The notes below the pieces were generated by a model. That model did not search any database. It had not been told where the DNA came from and saw nothing but the letters and a program-made list of their open reading frames with translations. This document shows positions 19,467 through 32,671 of a stretch of 64,000 nucleotides of DNA, in pieces. How positions within the stretch are numbered: position 1 is the stretch's first letter; each line of letters starts with the position of its first letter. Source of the stretch: Haliclystus octoradiatus (taxonomy: Eukaryota > Cnidaria > Staurozoa > Stauromedusae > Haliclystidae); contig OU744447.1 in the NCBI GenBank assembly GCA_916610825.1, positions 6,517,402-6,581,401 on the forward strand. The letters run 5' to 3'. The translations under genes were made by a program, and so were the position numbers.

Positions 19467-19710
19467 GGGAGTGTCACGCCCCCAATACCCCCATACTAGG
19501 AATAGCCCTAACTAAGACATAGATAATATTCAATGAAAAGCGTTTTGATAAGTTCAATAATGTAATACACACGAAACAAATCCTACTAACCAACTGATTA
19601 GACAGATAAAGCTTATGTTATATCAATTATCATAAAGCGATATTAAAACGAGCATAGGTGCTGTAATAGGAAGTGAATAATGAAAATTAGTGCAATGAAT
19701 ATCCGTTCAA
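19467..19710 (+). other. Possible solo-LTR-like segment
   Basis: A purine-rich tract (GTCAGGGAGGGAG) runs straight into TGTCACGCCCCC, the way a polypurine tract meets an LTR start. The far end is not clear and no coding part is attached. Confidence 0.25.
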
Positions 19711-19721
19711 TGATATAATAA

Positions 19722-19789
19722 AAGGAGTCAAAGACTACACATTCATAATTGTTACAAAACAATTATGAATGTGTAGTCTTTGACTCCTT
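19722..19789. repeat. Perfect 32-bp hairpin with 4-base loop
   Basis: 19722-19753 and 19758-19789 are exact inverses; the loop is ACAA. Further AT-rich bases on both sides pair partly. No gene is adjacent. Confidence 0.9.
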
Positions 19790-20680
19790 AATTTATTATA
19801 TTTAGCTCTGTCAAATGACATCGAGCACTATATTTTGCTATTAGATAACATCTAATATTCATTCAATAATAGATTTATTGTGTCATGCACAGTCTCCCTT
19901 TGTTAGACACATGTATTTAATACCATTTAGCAATCCTTCCAAGAATATGGTCCATGTATTATTCAGCAGCATAACTAGCCCAATGTATACATATTATTTT
20001 TGCACTATATCAAGATGTTCTACAGCTTCAATCTACATGCAAATATTCATTGTGATAAAAATTCCAGCTGCTATGTTTCACTCATACTAAAAGTGCACAT
20101 GATACGACTAATTCTAAAGCAGATTCGGGTAGCTCAAGCTAACTGGTGAAGAATGGTGTATTGTAATTTGGTGGCACATATGCGAGATGCTGATAATCAG
20201 CTATTTTCCAAACTTGTAACATTCGGAATGACAAGATTGCTTGCTATAGGAAAACGGACAATTTAAAGCTTCGAAAACGCGTACCTTAGTGCGGAAAGTT
20301 TCTAACGTCTGATATGTCCACACCTTTAGGACACGTATTCGGCTTTATATAAGTGATATAGTATATAATTTAGTCAGAAATACATGAAGTACAAGGTCTT
20401 TTCTGTCTTTGGATTTCCTTTCTTCTGTAAAAAACGTGTCAATCATCTTCCACTAATTGTGGTCTGGATTTTTGAGATATTCAAATATACCCATAACACT
20501 AAAATAAAATATAGAAAATCCCAGCGTTACCCCTCTAGTCTACATATATATTTGTCTTGTGCACAGTTTTGAGGATTAATATCTCGCTTTAAACGAACTA
20601 TCCAAGTCAATACCTGATATTTGTGATGCATTTAACCCGTTCAATAAATTGTGTTATTTTTAGCCAATTGATATTACCAA

Positions 20681-21083
20681 TTACAATGGCTTCAAAAGGA
20701 TAGCAAAGCAAGTTGTACCAGAATTGTTGCTCTCCCATATGTTAGCTAAATCATCATGATGCCATATTCGATAAACATTCCCAATGATCAAATTAACAGC
20801 AGTTGTTGTTTTAACTATCTCTGCCATTGGACCTTTATCATCCCCTATTGCCAAGAGATGTTGCTCTCCATTTTGTTCATTAGTCAAGTAAGTTGTAATT
20901 CTCAAGGAATTAGGATGCATACAGCCAAATGGTGAGGCAGCATATGAAGGGCTACAGAAAATACCTCCAGATTTATGTACAAGGGCAAGCCAATAACTAC
21001 CACTTGGATTTGTGTGTGTGAAATATCCAAAGTTATCATCTCTACCTTCAAAGCAAGCCAGAGATTTTGCGAGTATGTCGTAG
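20681..21083 (-). CDS. PAN-domain gene A, terminal exon
   Basis: The exon begins after TTTCAG with GC+TAC (phase 1) and runs to the TAA at 20681-20683, encoding about 133 residues. Landmarks: YDILAKSLACFEGRDD, GYFTHTNPSGSYWLAL, YAASPFGCMHP, GDDKGPMAEIVK and CFAILLKPL at the end. Genes B (57615) and C (63952) have the same exon in the same phase. I do not recognise the domain; it has several Cys and looks extracellular. The first exon of this gene is probably 36548-36913. Confidence 0.7.
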
Positions 21084-21434
21084 CCTGAAATTAAAGCGAT
21101 GTAAAGTAGGATTGATTCAAAACTCAGATCTTCTGACAGATTATCGGATGTAGATTATTTGTATACAATTGCTTGTTGCATTGTTTTCGAAGAGAAAGAG
21201 ATAGAGATAATGAAGATTGATGTTATCATTATGAAATGAGGACGGGAACCACCCAGACGGAATTACAAAGCCATTTTTTTTGTTTTAACATTTTCTATCA
21301 CATACCTATGGCATCAGCAGGATTAATTTATCTGGAATGGACTTCTGTCATGTTTAATCCGATTTCCAGTAACGTAGCATAGCAACACAATAATCATGTT
21401 GATGTGATAAGTATAAAGTGTTAAAGCAAAAAGT

Positions 21435-21650
21435 TACAACTATTTTTTAAAAACCAGATGGTCAACGACCTGCTTCATCGAGGATGGCATTGCATTTCTT
21501 CAATGAGCACCAGCTGTTTCGAAAAAGTGACGGTGGCTGGATTTTATGCAGATGTCGTTATTGGTATAGGGAAGTTTTTATCGCTGTGTATAGAGAAGAG
21601 TATGTAACAGGGGAGGAGCTTGCTGAAAATTAAGTTTGTTTGTCCAGGAA
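21435..21650. repeat. Dispersed repeat, inverted relative to 62650-62870
   Basis: This sequence returns on the opposite strand at 62650-62870 (markers: CGAGGATGGCATTGCATTTC, CAGCTGTTTCGAAAA, GGGGAGGAGCTTGC). The pair is part of the inverted duplication that carries genes A and C. Confidence 0.6.
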
Positions 21651-21739
21651 AGCTCCTTGAATATTACCCTGTCTCGTGATACCAAGTAAACAAACTTGAC
21701 TAAACATCAGTGAAACAACGGTTCTATGAAATTGGTTAG

Positions 21740-21855
21740 CTGTATATTATGTATGATCACTTTACTTCCCTTAAAGTTGTAAAGCACCATTGGATTATTC
21801 AAGAATGGCGCTATATAAATGCATTGTTATTATCATTATTATTACTATTTGAATT
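21740..21855 (+). mobile_element. Retroposon 3' tail
   Basis: GGCGCTATATAAATGCATTG followed by an ATT/TTA microsatellite, the usual 3' end of several invertebrate LINE/SINE families. Confidence 0.45.
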
Positions 21856-21884
21856 GAAGTATTGCATTATATAAATCTGCTCTG

Positions 21885-22045
21885 GAGCTTCTGAGTGCGA
21901 TCAAGGTTTTGCTGTTTGCATTCCCCCCAAACAACAGAGGTGAAATAATCAAAATGTGGTGAAACAAGGGCATATAACAAAAATCCAAATTTGACAAGTA
22001 CCTTGCACGTATGAAATTCGATGCAGTGCCTGGAAGAAAAGTTGA
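21885..22045 (-). mobile_element. L2/CR1-like LINE reverse-transcriptase fragment
   Basis: The minus strand reads YALVSPHFDYFTSVVWGECK and LDRTQKLQSR, the same protein segment as in the LINE at 8703. The paralogous position in gene C's intron (62155-62330) holds the same fragment. Confidence 0.6.
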
Positions 22046-22490
22046 AATATAGATGAACAGTATTATTATTATTCATGATTTCGAACTCTAGTATGATCTT
22101 AACTAATGAGCACCAAGATAATTCTAAGTATTTGAGAGAAAACACGACATTTCGGGCTACAACCCTGGCTACAATGTGTCATACCTCGAGATATTGATTT
22201 GGTCGGCATATTTCTTTTGTTTCAGTAAAAATCAAAATCAATATCTCATTCCCAAGTCCCCACAAGCACAGCGCAGTTGATTTGACGTAAGCACAACAAC
22301 CGACATTTTTGAATGATTTTTAAAGAACTTTTGAAAATTCGAAACTTGTACGGAAACAAGCGACAGAGACAATGTTATCAGAAAAAGAAGAGACTTTACT
22401 AACTTGCTGATTAATTATTCCCAGATAATGGCACTTGAAAACTATGATGATAAGATGTAAGTAAGCAAAATTAATTGCACAACTATTTAA

Positions 22491-22529
22491 AATCATAATT
22501 TTACATTTTGAACTGTTTTTTTACATTGA
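22491..22529 (+). repeat. 39-bp direct repeat, left copy
   Basis: Identical to 33443-33481 in the same orientation. The two copies bracket the 10.1-kb TIR element plus the gag-like fragment. Confidence 0.7.
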
Positions 22530-22929
22530 CGTTATTGTATGTTGATGTTATCTTTACACAGGAAAATCCATTTGCTAGGGTAGGCTTTTATTCTTGTTTT
22601 AAGCAACACATTTTCTTAAAACAAGAAAATAAGTGGTGTGAATATTTCATAAAGAATATATTTTCTTGAATCAAGAAAATTTTTCTACGCTAGATTAAAA
22701 TTGCTTGAATTATTGAAATTTGCTAGCCTAGTTTAAATTTGCTTGTTGTCATGTATTTGATTTATAAAAATATAGAGTATCAATTCTGTTAAAATTAGCC
22801 CTATAATTTCATACTGTTTTGTGCTCTTGGCTCATAAATTCAATATTCTACATTGTTTAACAGTTAGATAATGGATCTTGAAGTAGAAATTATTACAGCA
22901 AACTTTTATAATTGATTGAAATTTCTATT

Positions 22930-24915
22930 ATCTAATACGTCTTAGATAACAGAATAGTTCACAAAATATCATCACGAAAATTCACAATGCTTTTTGCTTT
23001 TTGCTTAAAATCAAAACTTTTAAAAATTATTTAACAAAACTACTCATTCTAGTTAGCCTATGTGAAATAGATAATATAACTTATGTTACAAAATTTAATG
23101 ATCAGCTGAAGTTCTAATTATGCTGAGGGTACTGATTTTGTTAATATCAACACGATAATTCACAATGTTATTTGCTAATAAATTCAAAAATTCTCAATAT
23201 CGTTTGACAAAATTACTCATGGTAGTTAGTTTAGCTTAAGTGAAATAGAAAATATGATTTATTTTGAAAAAATTAAATAACTAGCTGAAATTCCAATTAT
23301 GCTAAGGGTACTGATTTTGTTAATATCAACACGATAATTCACAATGCTATTTGCTAATAAATTCAAAAATTCTCAACATTATTCAGCGAAATTGCTTATG
23401 GTAGTTAGTTTAGCCTAGGTGAAATAGATAATATGATTGATGTTGAAAAAATTTAATGATTAGCTGCAATTCCAATTATGTTAAGGGTATCGATTCAGTT
23501 AATATCAACACAACAATTCAAACTGCTATTTGCTAATAAATTCAAAGCTTCTCAATATTATTTGACAAAATTACTCATGGCAGTTAGTTTAGCTTATGTG
23601 AAATAGAAAATGTGATTTATTTTGAAAATATTCAATAATTAGCTGAAATTCCAATTATGCTAAGGGTACTGATTTTGTAAATATCAACACGATAATTCAC
23701 AATGCTATTTGCTAATAAATTCAAAAATTCTCAATATTGTTTGACAAAATTACTCATGGTAGTTAGTTTAGCTGATGTGAAATAGAAAATATGATTTATT
23801 GAAAAAAATTCAATAATTAGCTGAAATTCCAATTATGCTAAGGGTACTGATTTTGTTAATATCAACATGATAATTCACAATGCTATTTGCTAATAAATTC
23901 AAACTTCTCAAGATTATTTGTCAAAACTACTCATGGTAGTTAGTTTAGCTTATGTGAAATAGATAATATGATTTATTTTGAAAAAATTCAATAATTAGCT
24001 GGAATTCCAATTATGGTAAGGGTACTGATTTTGTTAATATCATCAAGATAATTCACAATGCTAATTGCTAATAAATTCAAAGCTTCTCAACATTATTCAG
24101 CGAAACTGCTTATGGTAGTTAGTTTAGCCTATGTGAATTAGATAATATGATTGATGTTGAAAAAATTCAATGATTAGCTGAAATTCCAATTATGTTGAGG
24201 GTATCAATTCAGTTAATATCAACACGATAAGTCAAACTGCTATTTGCTAATAAATTCAAAGCTTCTCAATATTATTTGACAAAATTACTCATGGTAGTTA
24301 TGTTAGCTTATGTGAATAGAAAATATGATTTATTTTGAAAAAATTAAATAATTAGCTGAAATTCTAATTATGCTAAGGCTACTGATTTTGTTAATATCAA
24401 CACGATAATTCACAATGCTATTTGCTAATAAATTCAAAAATTCTCAACATTATTCAGCGAAATTGCTTATGGTAGTTAGTTTAGCCTAGGTGAAATAGAT
24501 AATATGATTGATGTTGAAAAAATTTAATGATTACTTGAAATTCCAATTATGTTAAGGGTATGGATTTATTTAACATGGACACGATAATTCACACTGCTAA
24601 TTGCTAATAAATTGAAAGCTTCTCCATATTATTTGACAAAATTACTCATGGTAGTTAGTTTAGCTAATGTGAAATAGAAAATATGATTTATTTTGAAAAA
24701 ATTCAATAATTAGCTGAAATTCCAATTATGCTAAGGGTACTGATTTTGTTAATATCAACATGATAATACACAATGCTATTTGCTCATAAATTCAAAACTG
24801 CTCAACAATATTTAGCAAAATTACTCATTGTAGTTAGTTAGTTTAGCCTATATGAAATAGATAATATGATTTATGTTGATAAAATTTAATGATTAGCTGA
24901 AATTCCAATTATGTG
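22930..24915 (+). repeat. About 178-bp tandem satellite, about 11 units
   Basis: The motif GCTGAAATTCCAATTATG recurs near 23104, 23284, 23462, 23642, 23819, 23997, 24176, 24354, 24532, 24711 and 24893, a mean spacing of about 179 bp. Units are AT-rich and about 85-95% alike by eye; units with the sequence variant CATTATTCAGCGAAA recur at intervals, hinting at higher-order structure. Confidence 0.9.
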
Positions 24916-24999
24916 CTATATGTGTATAGATTCTATATTAAACAATGCCTGTTTCTTTTAAACAAATCATTACGTCACAAAATAATTTATTCGAACCCT

Positions 25000-26983
25000 T
25001 TCGGGATAATTTCTACAATGTCTCTGACATGGAAAATATTGGGAAGCTTTCTATATAGGCTAGACACTTTATAATATTCTTAAAGTCTAAAAATCGCTAT
25101 GACGCTATTGAGCCTACACGCAGACGTAAAGGGAACACTGAATTGTATTTTTGGTCTGCATGCAGGCTGCTTGATATTCGGCACCTCCTGAAGTTTCTTT
25201 ACAGCCAATCCCGAGCGTTGTTGCATCCAGACCCCAATTTGAAAAAGTGTGAAAACGAAAAGCTCTGTCAGTTTACGAATTTTACTGTTTTACCATGGTT
25301 TTACAAACTGAATTCAACTACAAGTATTTGTTTCCCCGATACATAAGGAACGTTTAGCCTACGATGAAAGTAATAAAATGATGTACTGCGATATCACAAC
25401 AACTTATCACTGGAACGAATTCTTTAACTTTACCGTTCAAAACGAAATATGGTTTGTTTTTCTACTTGCTCTGAACATGCGAGATTCGGTGAAATGTTTT
25501 GGCGGTCATGGTCAATACGTATTTTACGACATCGTACTCTCTCTCATCCATTTTTCTGAGAATTGGACATGTTATAGGTAAGTTTATTTGCTGTTTTCTT
25601 TCAATTGCTTCTTTATATCAACAAGACTTATGTTGCTGCTATGGCACTGTTGCAATACTATACTAGGCTATTGAACTTGGAAGATATCATTGCTAGCTAA
25701 TCCACCATCTTAATTCGAAAGCATAGGATAACAGGCCTTCTAGATAAATAAACACATCGTTATTAAAGATATGCTGCGGTATTGGCAAGTAGTTTATGTC
25801 TATTTTGTAAGCTGCCCCAGCGTCGAATTTCTTTTCAAAAGATCATAAGATTCCTGATATTTTTGTCGACCAATCAGTTCAGATCAGCAGACTAACTCAG
25901 CCTGACTGTTCGAATTGGGCTAATCTAATATGCTTGTTATATTTCTATACTTTCCAAGCATTTAAAGTTTTCTTATGTTTATATCTGACAGTAAAAAAGT
26001 ATTAATTATGTGCTGCAAAGGTTATGTTTGGCTCAAGTTTGTTTCTAGCCTAGGGCAATTCCATCGTGACCCACTTACAAGGTTGAGAGTGTTTTCTTTC
26101 AGGGCTTTAAAATTCTTTTAACATTTGGCTTCATTTTTATTACCAGTTGTTTAAAATGATAAGGGGGACATTATTATTCAAAATAATTTAACAGATATGA
26201 AAAATCAAGTAGATTAGAATGAGTTTACAAGCCGTAACTCACTTACTGCAATCTGCCATGTTCCCCAATCAGACTGAAAAACATAAAATATCCTGGTCAT
26301 CGTTTTATTTGGACATGATATCTTGAAAACACAATCGAAGTTATTAAATGCCTTTATTCAACTTAGAAAAAGCAAGGAAGTTACAATGTGACCCTCTTAC
26401 GCGCAGTTTGTGATCCACTTACAGCTACAAAGCAGATTATTATATGAGCTTCAACATTTTCTGTATTGAATTGAGGCTATACTGAATCTTTCTGTAATAG
26501 CTATTCCTAATTGGTGTTGCTGATATTTTTCAAAACATATCTGATTTATTGTAATCATTAGTTGTAATACATTCTATCTGAAGAGTTCTCAGCCTCTAAA
26601 CCTATAGTCCTTGTCAAAACATCACATATTCTCCTACGATTTGCATCTTGATATTCTACTGTCTGCATAGGTTTATTATCTTAACTTGTTTGTTGTGTTT
26701 TTCTATACGAACTATAGGAATTTGCTGGATGGGAATTTGAAAAACATTCATGGCTATTGTTTTGTCACCATTTGCCTGACTATGCAACCCAATTAAAAAT
26801 AGGTAATCATGGTATATATTTAACTGTACTACGTTTGTAATTCAGGATTCCTAAACTTCCGAGTAGTTATTTCGGAAATTGAAAATTGCGTTTCTCATTT
26901 TTTTGTAAAAAGAGATTTACGCGTTCAACCCTCTTTCACTCCATTGCAGGATTCCAAAGCTTCTGAAATCGCAAAAGATTATG
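25000..26983. other. Interior of the 10.1-kb element; no gene recognised
   Basis: Two open stretches on the plus strand (25143-25346 and 25378-25581, the second ending at a donor-like ATAG/GTAAGT) show no known motif. Confidence 0.4.
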
Positions 26984-26989
26984 TACCCA

Positions 26990-28635
26990 CTAGACTGGTC
27001 CAAAAAACATGAAAGTTTGAAATGTTATCGGGCCCATCGATTTTCTTGTTCAGAATGCTTTGAAAATAAGTTGTGCACACATTTTATTGTAATTTGACAT
27101 TGGGAAATGGGGTCCCAAGGCCCCTCTAAATTAATACGTAAAGTTAATGGGGAAAACGCTGATATTTTTCAAACGTTAATACGTCATCTTTGTGAAAACA
27201 TATTCTAAAATTTTCTCACATGGCCGTGGAGGTAATGATCTGATAATCTGAATTTATTAATTTAAATGTTTGAATCTTTATCATTGCCTTAAAACTTTGG
27301 GGTTGAATACGATGCATAAAGAAACATGGCTTCTGCTGTAAAAAAGGATTAATCTATAAGTGTCTGCTGTCAATCTGTCAATCTAAAAATATTTCCGTGA
27401 AAGGTGTCACCGCCGTTGATATCGTAGTTTGAAGAAAGTTTGTAACTCTAGAAGGTCATTCTGTTGAACGGTGACTGTTTTATAGATTCAGATCATATTG
27501 ATGTTGTTATTGAGATATTCATTATTGTTACGGTCGCTATTATTTAGATAAACAAAATATCTAATAAAGTTTAAATAAAGTTTCGAATATAACGTTGGAA
27601 ATCAAACAAAGATATCGCATATATTCGTATGTCGATTCCTATTTATATTCATATTCATATTCATTAATTTATATTCGAATTTATAAAACATCTAATAAAT
27701 TTTGGGCCACTGAGAACGGTGAAGCACGAGCGATCAACTGTTCCAAACGTCGAACGATGATAAAGTTCAGTAATCCACGAAGAATTTTACAAATACATTT
27801 TCGGAAGTCACATGTGAGCAGTTAAATGTTCAAGCTTGAATTTATGAAGACATCGAATTATTTCTTTTGTCACGTAGCAAGGGATATAGCTCTTTAAAAG
27901 TTTTCAAACATTTTGAGATTCAAGTAGGCCTAATTACCTCCGTAGATCAAGTTGAACAATGTCAAGGTCTTTGTTTCCGAAGTTTTATTTCCCAAATGGC
28001 AGCTAGTTCTGTTATAAATTTTAACTGAGTTAAACAAAATGAACAGCTTTCTGAGTAATATTTCTGCTATCTGAGTAAAGCGGCCGTAGCAAGAATGAAC
28101 ATTTTAATAACAAGTTAACGACATATTGTGTCTATAAAACAGCCACTGTTCAACAGAATGACCTTCTCGAGTTACAAACTTTCTTCAAACTACGATATCA
28201 ACGGGGGCGAAACCTTTCACAGAAATATTTTTAGATTGAAAGATTGACAGCACACAGCAGACACTTATAGATTAATCCTTTTTCACAGCGGAAGCCACGT
28301 TTTTTTATGCATCGTATTCAACCCAATAGTTTTAAGGCAATGATAAAGATTCAAACATTTAAATTAATAAATTCAGATTGTTCAGATCATTACCTCCACA
28401 GCCATGTAAGCAACATTTAGAACATGTTTTCACAAAGATGACGTATTTGCGTTTGCAAAGTATCAACGTTTTCCCCATTAGCTTTACGTAGTAATTTAGA
28501 GGGGCCTTGGGACCCCATTTCTCAATGTCAAATTACAATAAAATTTGTACACAACTTATTTTCAAAGCATTCTGAACAAGAAAATCGATGGGCCCGATAA
28601 CATTTCAAACTTTCTTGTTTTTTGGACCAGTCTAG
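26990..28635. mobile_element. 1.65-kb foldback element with about 500-bp inverted arms
   Basis: Left arm 26990-27487 and right arm 28131-28635 are inverted copies around a 640-bp spacer. Ends are CTAGACTGGTCC. A perfect 6-bp duplication TACCCA flanks it (26984-26989 and 28636-28641). The spacer has no recognised gene. Confidence 0.8.
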
Positions 28636-28803
28636 TACCCATAGCCTATAGAATTCTAATCAGATTCTGTTTTTTTACAAATTTTCGCTTAAATCAGATA
28701 TCCTGAATTCTACGTTGACATAATGTTAAGCCTATTAATGTTTTATTGTTAAATGTCTCATAATAGGCCTACAGATAAAAAGACAGGGAATGAGGTTCTA
28801 TGT

Positions 28804-29787
28804 CACAGATTATAACGACCAGATACGGCACTGAACGTTCGAAAATTGTGATTGGTCAAATAACGGCCATTATGTTTGTTGCCCATTTTTTGACGCATTT
28901 CATCGTTGTCCATTACGATTTTAGGGAATAATTGACAAAATGATGCTTGAAATAATTTACTTTTGAAGCTGAATTCAGCCTTCTCAAGCTACTCAATACG
29001 AGTGGATGGATGGTACGCTATATGTAAAATTTAAAATCATAATTTTGATATTAGCAAATTTATTTTAAATGCCATAAATTCAAAAACCTAAAAAGTATAC
29101 GGTTGAAATGAAGAAAGTACGACTATATTTATGGTTTATCACATAAATTTCATTGCAAACTGTAAAATAATATGCACTGATGCTTGGTGATATGGAATAA
29201 CGCAATCACTGTCAAAGAATAGACTATTTGGAGTGGATTTCTACGGAAATTACTGCTTACGTTTTTGCCATTATTTTTGATCGAATATGATCACACGCAC
29301 TCCAAAACCACGGCATTTCAAACTCGGAAAATTCGTGTAAGGAGCCACTTACATTCGACAAATTAATGAAATCATAATATGAAATATTATTTGCAATGTA
29401 ATTGTAAATTTTATTCATCAAAAACTGCTTGTATTCATAATTTATAGCCAGTTTTTCTCTTCAGTAAAATCAAAGATTTTGTTCAACTTTCAGAAGTCAA
29501 TAAAATATTGTCTTCCAGACACAATATATCATTATCAAACGATCATCTCAAACTAGAAGATATTCTTTCCTGTTACTTTCCTTTAGCATGAAAATTGGGC
29601 GCAAAAGAAACATGTAACTTGCCTATACAATAGGTGCAAATTTATCGTGTTTTTCCGTTGCGATTTTAGCGCATAACTGCTGCCAGGTCATCGAGAGGCA
29701 ACAAATATAATGGCCGCCGAGAACAATTGAATTCGAAAATACAATGAATTCGAGTTTCAGTGCCGTATCTGGTCGTTATAATCTGTG
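28804..29787. mobile_element. 984-bp MULE-like non-autonomous element
   Basis: The terminal inverted repeat is identical over 32 bp (28804-28835 and 29756-29787, starting CACAGATTATAACGACCAGA) and continues with gaps. Nine-base flanks GTTCTATGT (28795-28803) and GTTCTACGT (29788-29796) differ at one base, the 9-bp duplication typical of Mutator-like elements. No coding frame. Confidence 0.75.
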
Positions 29788-29799
29788 GTTCTACGTTGC

Positions 29800-32230
29800 C
29801 TGGATTTTACGAAATAGGAATATAATTGATTTTCATAAATTAGTAATGGTCTGTCTTTTCGATTCACAACCATTCTCATTTTTATTATCAGAAAACTGTA
29901 CATGTGTTTGGAACTAACAACCCAGAGTCACTGCAATACATATGTTTTGCAATGATTTAGTGAAATTATGGCTTTCCTTCTTCATTTGTAACAATTGACC
30001 TAACCTTTTCAGTTACATCTCTGTATTTACGGATTTTTGCCGTGTGTGTTATGAATGAAAATGAGATATTTCCTCTTTATGAAAAGAAAATTTAATCTTC
30101 AAGATTACTTTCACAATTTGTTAATCCATAATCCACAGTTAATATCAGTGAATTGTCAATGTAACACTTTGAAGCTTTTTATACAAAAATAATATTACGT
30201 CTGGAAGTAATATTACCTCCATGTCAAAAAAATAATATGAAATCATACAAACTGTTAAGAAACATCCATTCCTACTGTGTCAACTGTGTACATTTGAGGT
30301 TATCAAAATTAAGCTTGTTACGACTGCCGGTGTTTTTCTTCCTGGTCACTGTGACCATGAACTAATAAATACTAATTTGAAGCAACTTCATTTTTTAATC
30401 CCACAGAGTACAGTGGAACCCGCTGTGCTAGTGAAAATTGTCAACAATTTTCATTGCAGTTATTTAAATTTGCACATACCTGAAATTGTTTAAAAAAGAC
30501 ATGACTACAAAATAGTCAATAGATTTTAAAAGCCAGGTTGCATATGTGCGGGGATTTCAGTTATCGGAATTGAGCTTGCAATTCCATTGTGTTGTAGAAT
30601 ATTTACGGCTAAATAATAATCCGAAATTAAAAAGTTTTCTTATCAATCAAATTTTGTTCAAGAATATAATACGCTGCTGTAATTTTATTTGAATGTTTTA
30701 TAAACATATCCATATATCTTTTCTGCTTATTATTGTATACCAGTGTGTATCTGCACAGTCTAGCATGGAAATTGAAAAATGTTTTTTTGAAAAATTATGA
30801 TATTGACAGGGATTTATTTGATTATGTTCCAATCCTTTAAAATCAAAACTACAGCCTACTTAATTGTTGTTATTAGGTTAAAATTTTATCAAATGCGAAA
30901 ATATTCAAATTTTCTCACATCACTGTTCCAGAACAGTGAGTAGGCCTAATGTTGGGTATCATGAGTATTGCCGTTAATATTGTGCATTGTCTGTATTATT
31001 ATTGTTGAAAAATAGTGTATTGCATGATTAACATAATGCATAGAATGTTGCATTGTTAATCATAAATTTACATAGATATGTATACAAGCTTTCTTGAGAT
31101 TGTTTTTGCTATGATTGTTTTTTTTGTTCCCAAGTAAACAGTTATGGATGTAAGAGTGTAATTTAGGTGCAGCTGCTGTCAGCAGCTCATAGGACTTCAT
31201 GGGCCAGAAGGTCTATGAACCGCTATCAATATTTTCTGATAAAACATACACAGCAACATACATAGCAGAGAATAATGGTTTTGGAATTTGACTGCATTTT
31301 TGCTACTGATTTAAGCTTGTCAGTATATTGCTCTTTATAAGGCATTGTATCATAATATAATATGTGATATTGACTGAGGGTTTGTGACAATTTTAATTTG
31401 ATAAATTAGGATCTATCCTACTTCTTTTGAAACTTAAATAAAATCTGCATGTTTTTATTTTACTTCTGTTCACACATCATCAGAACGATAGCAATTAATT
31501 TTCTATTTTTTTATTACCAAGCAACGTAATACCGTCTACATTGGCACATTGTCCACAACATACTTTTCTTAAACTTTCACCGGCGTTGCCGGCAACCGAT
31601 TTCACTGTGTTTTGCTAGTTGTCACTTTCATCTTAATGTAGATTTAATCTTTTATTACTTATCTAATCAGTGTTATATGCATTTGTTTTTCAGAGTGAAA
31701 ATCCTGGATCTCAAAATTGACGAGCAATACTTTAATACACTGTAGCAATCAATACACTGATATGATAAAGAAATGTTACACTCTGCTCACAAACCATCAA
31801 ATATTACATGTGGTTGAATATTGATGATTTTACTTGCTGGATGTAATAACACAAAAAGCGGATGAAATTTACTTACAAGCTATACAACAACTTTTCTCTT
31901 AAACATTTGGATCTTCTGCTGTTATTTTACAATTATCTATACATGCAGTTGTATTCTGGAATTATTATTGACATTTGGGTATTATTATGATGGACTGATC
32001 TTTTTCAATGACCAGCTGATGAATCCAAACTATTACTCTGTTACGATTGAATTGTTGCACTGGCTCTCGTCAGGGTTTCAGTTTGACTTTATTATAGATC
32101 GTAATTGATTTATATTAAATGTTTAATCTAATCTAAAATTAATATTGTGCTGTAATATGATGATTAACATTGTATAGACAATATTTTGATTAGACTATAT
32201 GTGCAACATTTTGATAAGCAATCGTAAAAA
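29800..32230. other. No gene recognised (inside 10.1-kb element)
   Basis: AT-rich sequence; no supported coding exon, RNA gene or clear repeat boundary seen. Confidence 0.5.
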
Positions 32231-32234
32231 TATC

Positions 32235-32669
32235 TTAATTCAAGAAAATATGTTCTTGTTTCAAGAATCTGATGAGAATATTTGATTTGTAGTTCCAAAT
32301 ACGCAAGCAAATATTATCTTACTTCAAGAAAATATATGCTTATTTCAAGAAAATGTTTGCTTATTTCAAGCATATATATGCTTATTTCAAGGATCCAATA
32401 ATTCTGACTGCACACTATCTTCAGAAATGAAAGCAAAAAGGGTCTTGTTTTAAGCAAAAATTTGCTCATTTCAAGAAATTTAAGCTGGAAAAGAGAATAA
32501 TATGTCAAGTAAATTTGTGCTTAAAATAAGAAAATATAACAAGCAAATTTGTTCTAGGGTAGGAATATTTGCTTCCTATGTGGACAAGTACATTTATTCT
32601 TATTTCAAGCAAAATTTCACTTATTTCAAGAAATTTTTTTCTTGATTTAAGCACATGGATTTTCCTGTG
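32235..32669. repeat. Subterminal short repeats at right end of 10.1-kb element
   Basis: About a dozen copies, in both orientations, of variants of CTTATTTCAAGAAAAT. Fewer copies lie just inside the left end (22585-22690). CTAGGGTAGG also occurs near both ends. Confidence 0.7.
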
Positions 32670-32671
32670 TA

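Larger units (their letters stand above)
22557..32669. mobile_element. 10.1-kb TIR element carrying a satellite array
   Basis: Both ends start CACAGGAAAATCCAT (right end inverted) and are flanked by TA (22555-22556 and 32670-32671), a mariner-type target. Subterminal sequence at both ends is packed with variants of CTTATTTCAAGAAAAT, like transposase-binding repeats. Inside lie a 178-bp satellite array, a 1.65-kb foldback element and a MULE-like element. No transposase gene was recognised, so it is non-autonomous, or two separate end-type MITEs could by chance define the interval. It lies in the putative intron of gene A. Confidence 0.5.

Noticed and set aside
22930..24915. CRISPR-like array
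   Set aside because: Units are contiguous, long and without unique spacers; it is a eukaryotic satellite.
25378..25581. Open frame ending at a donor-like GTAAGT
   Set aside because: No recognisable domain and no partner exon found.
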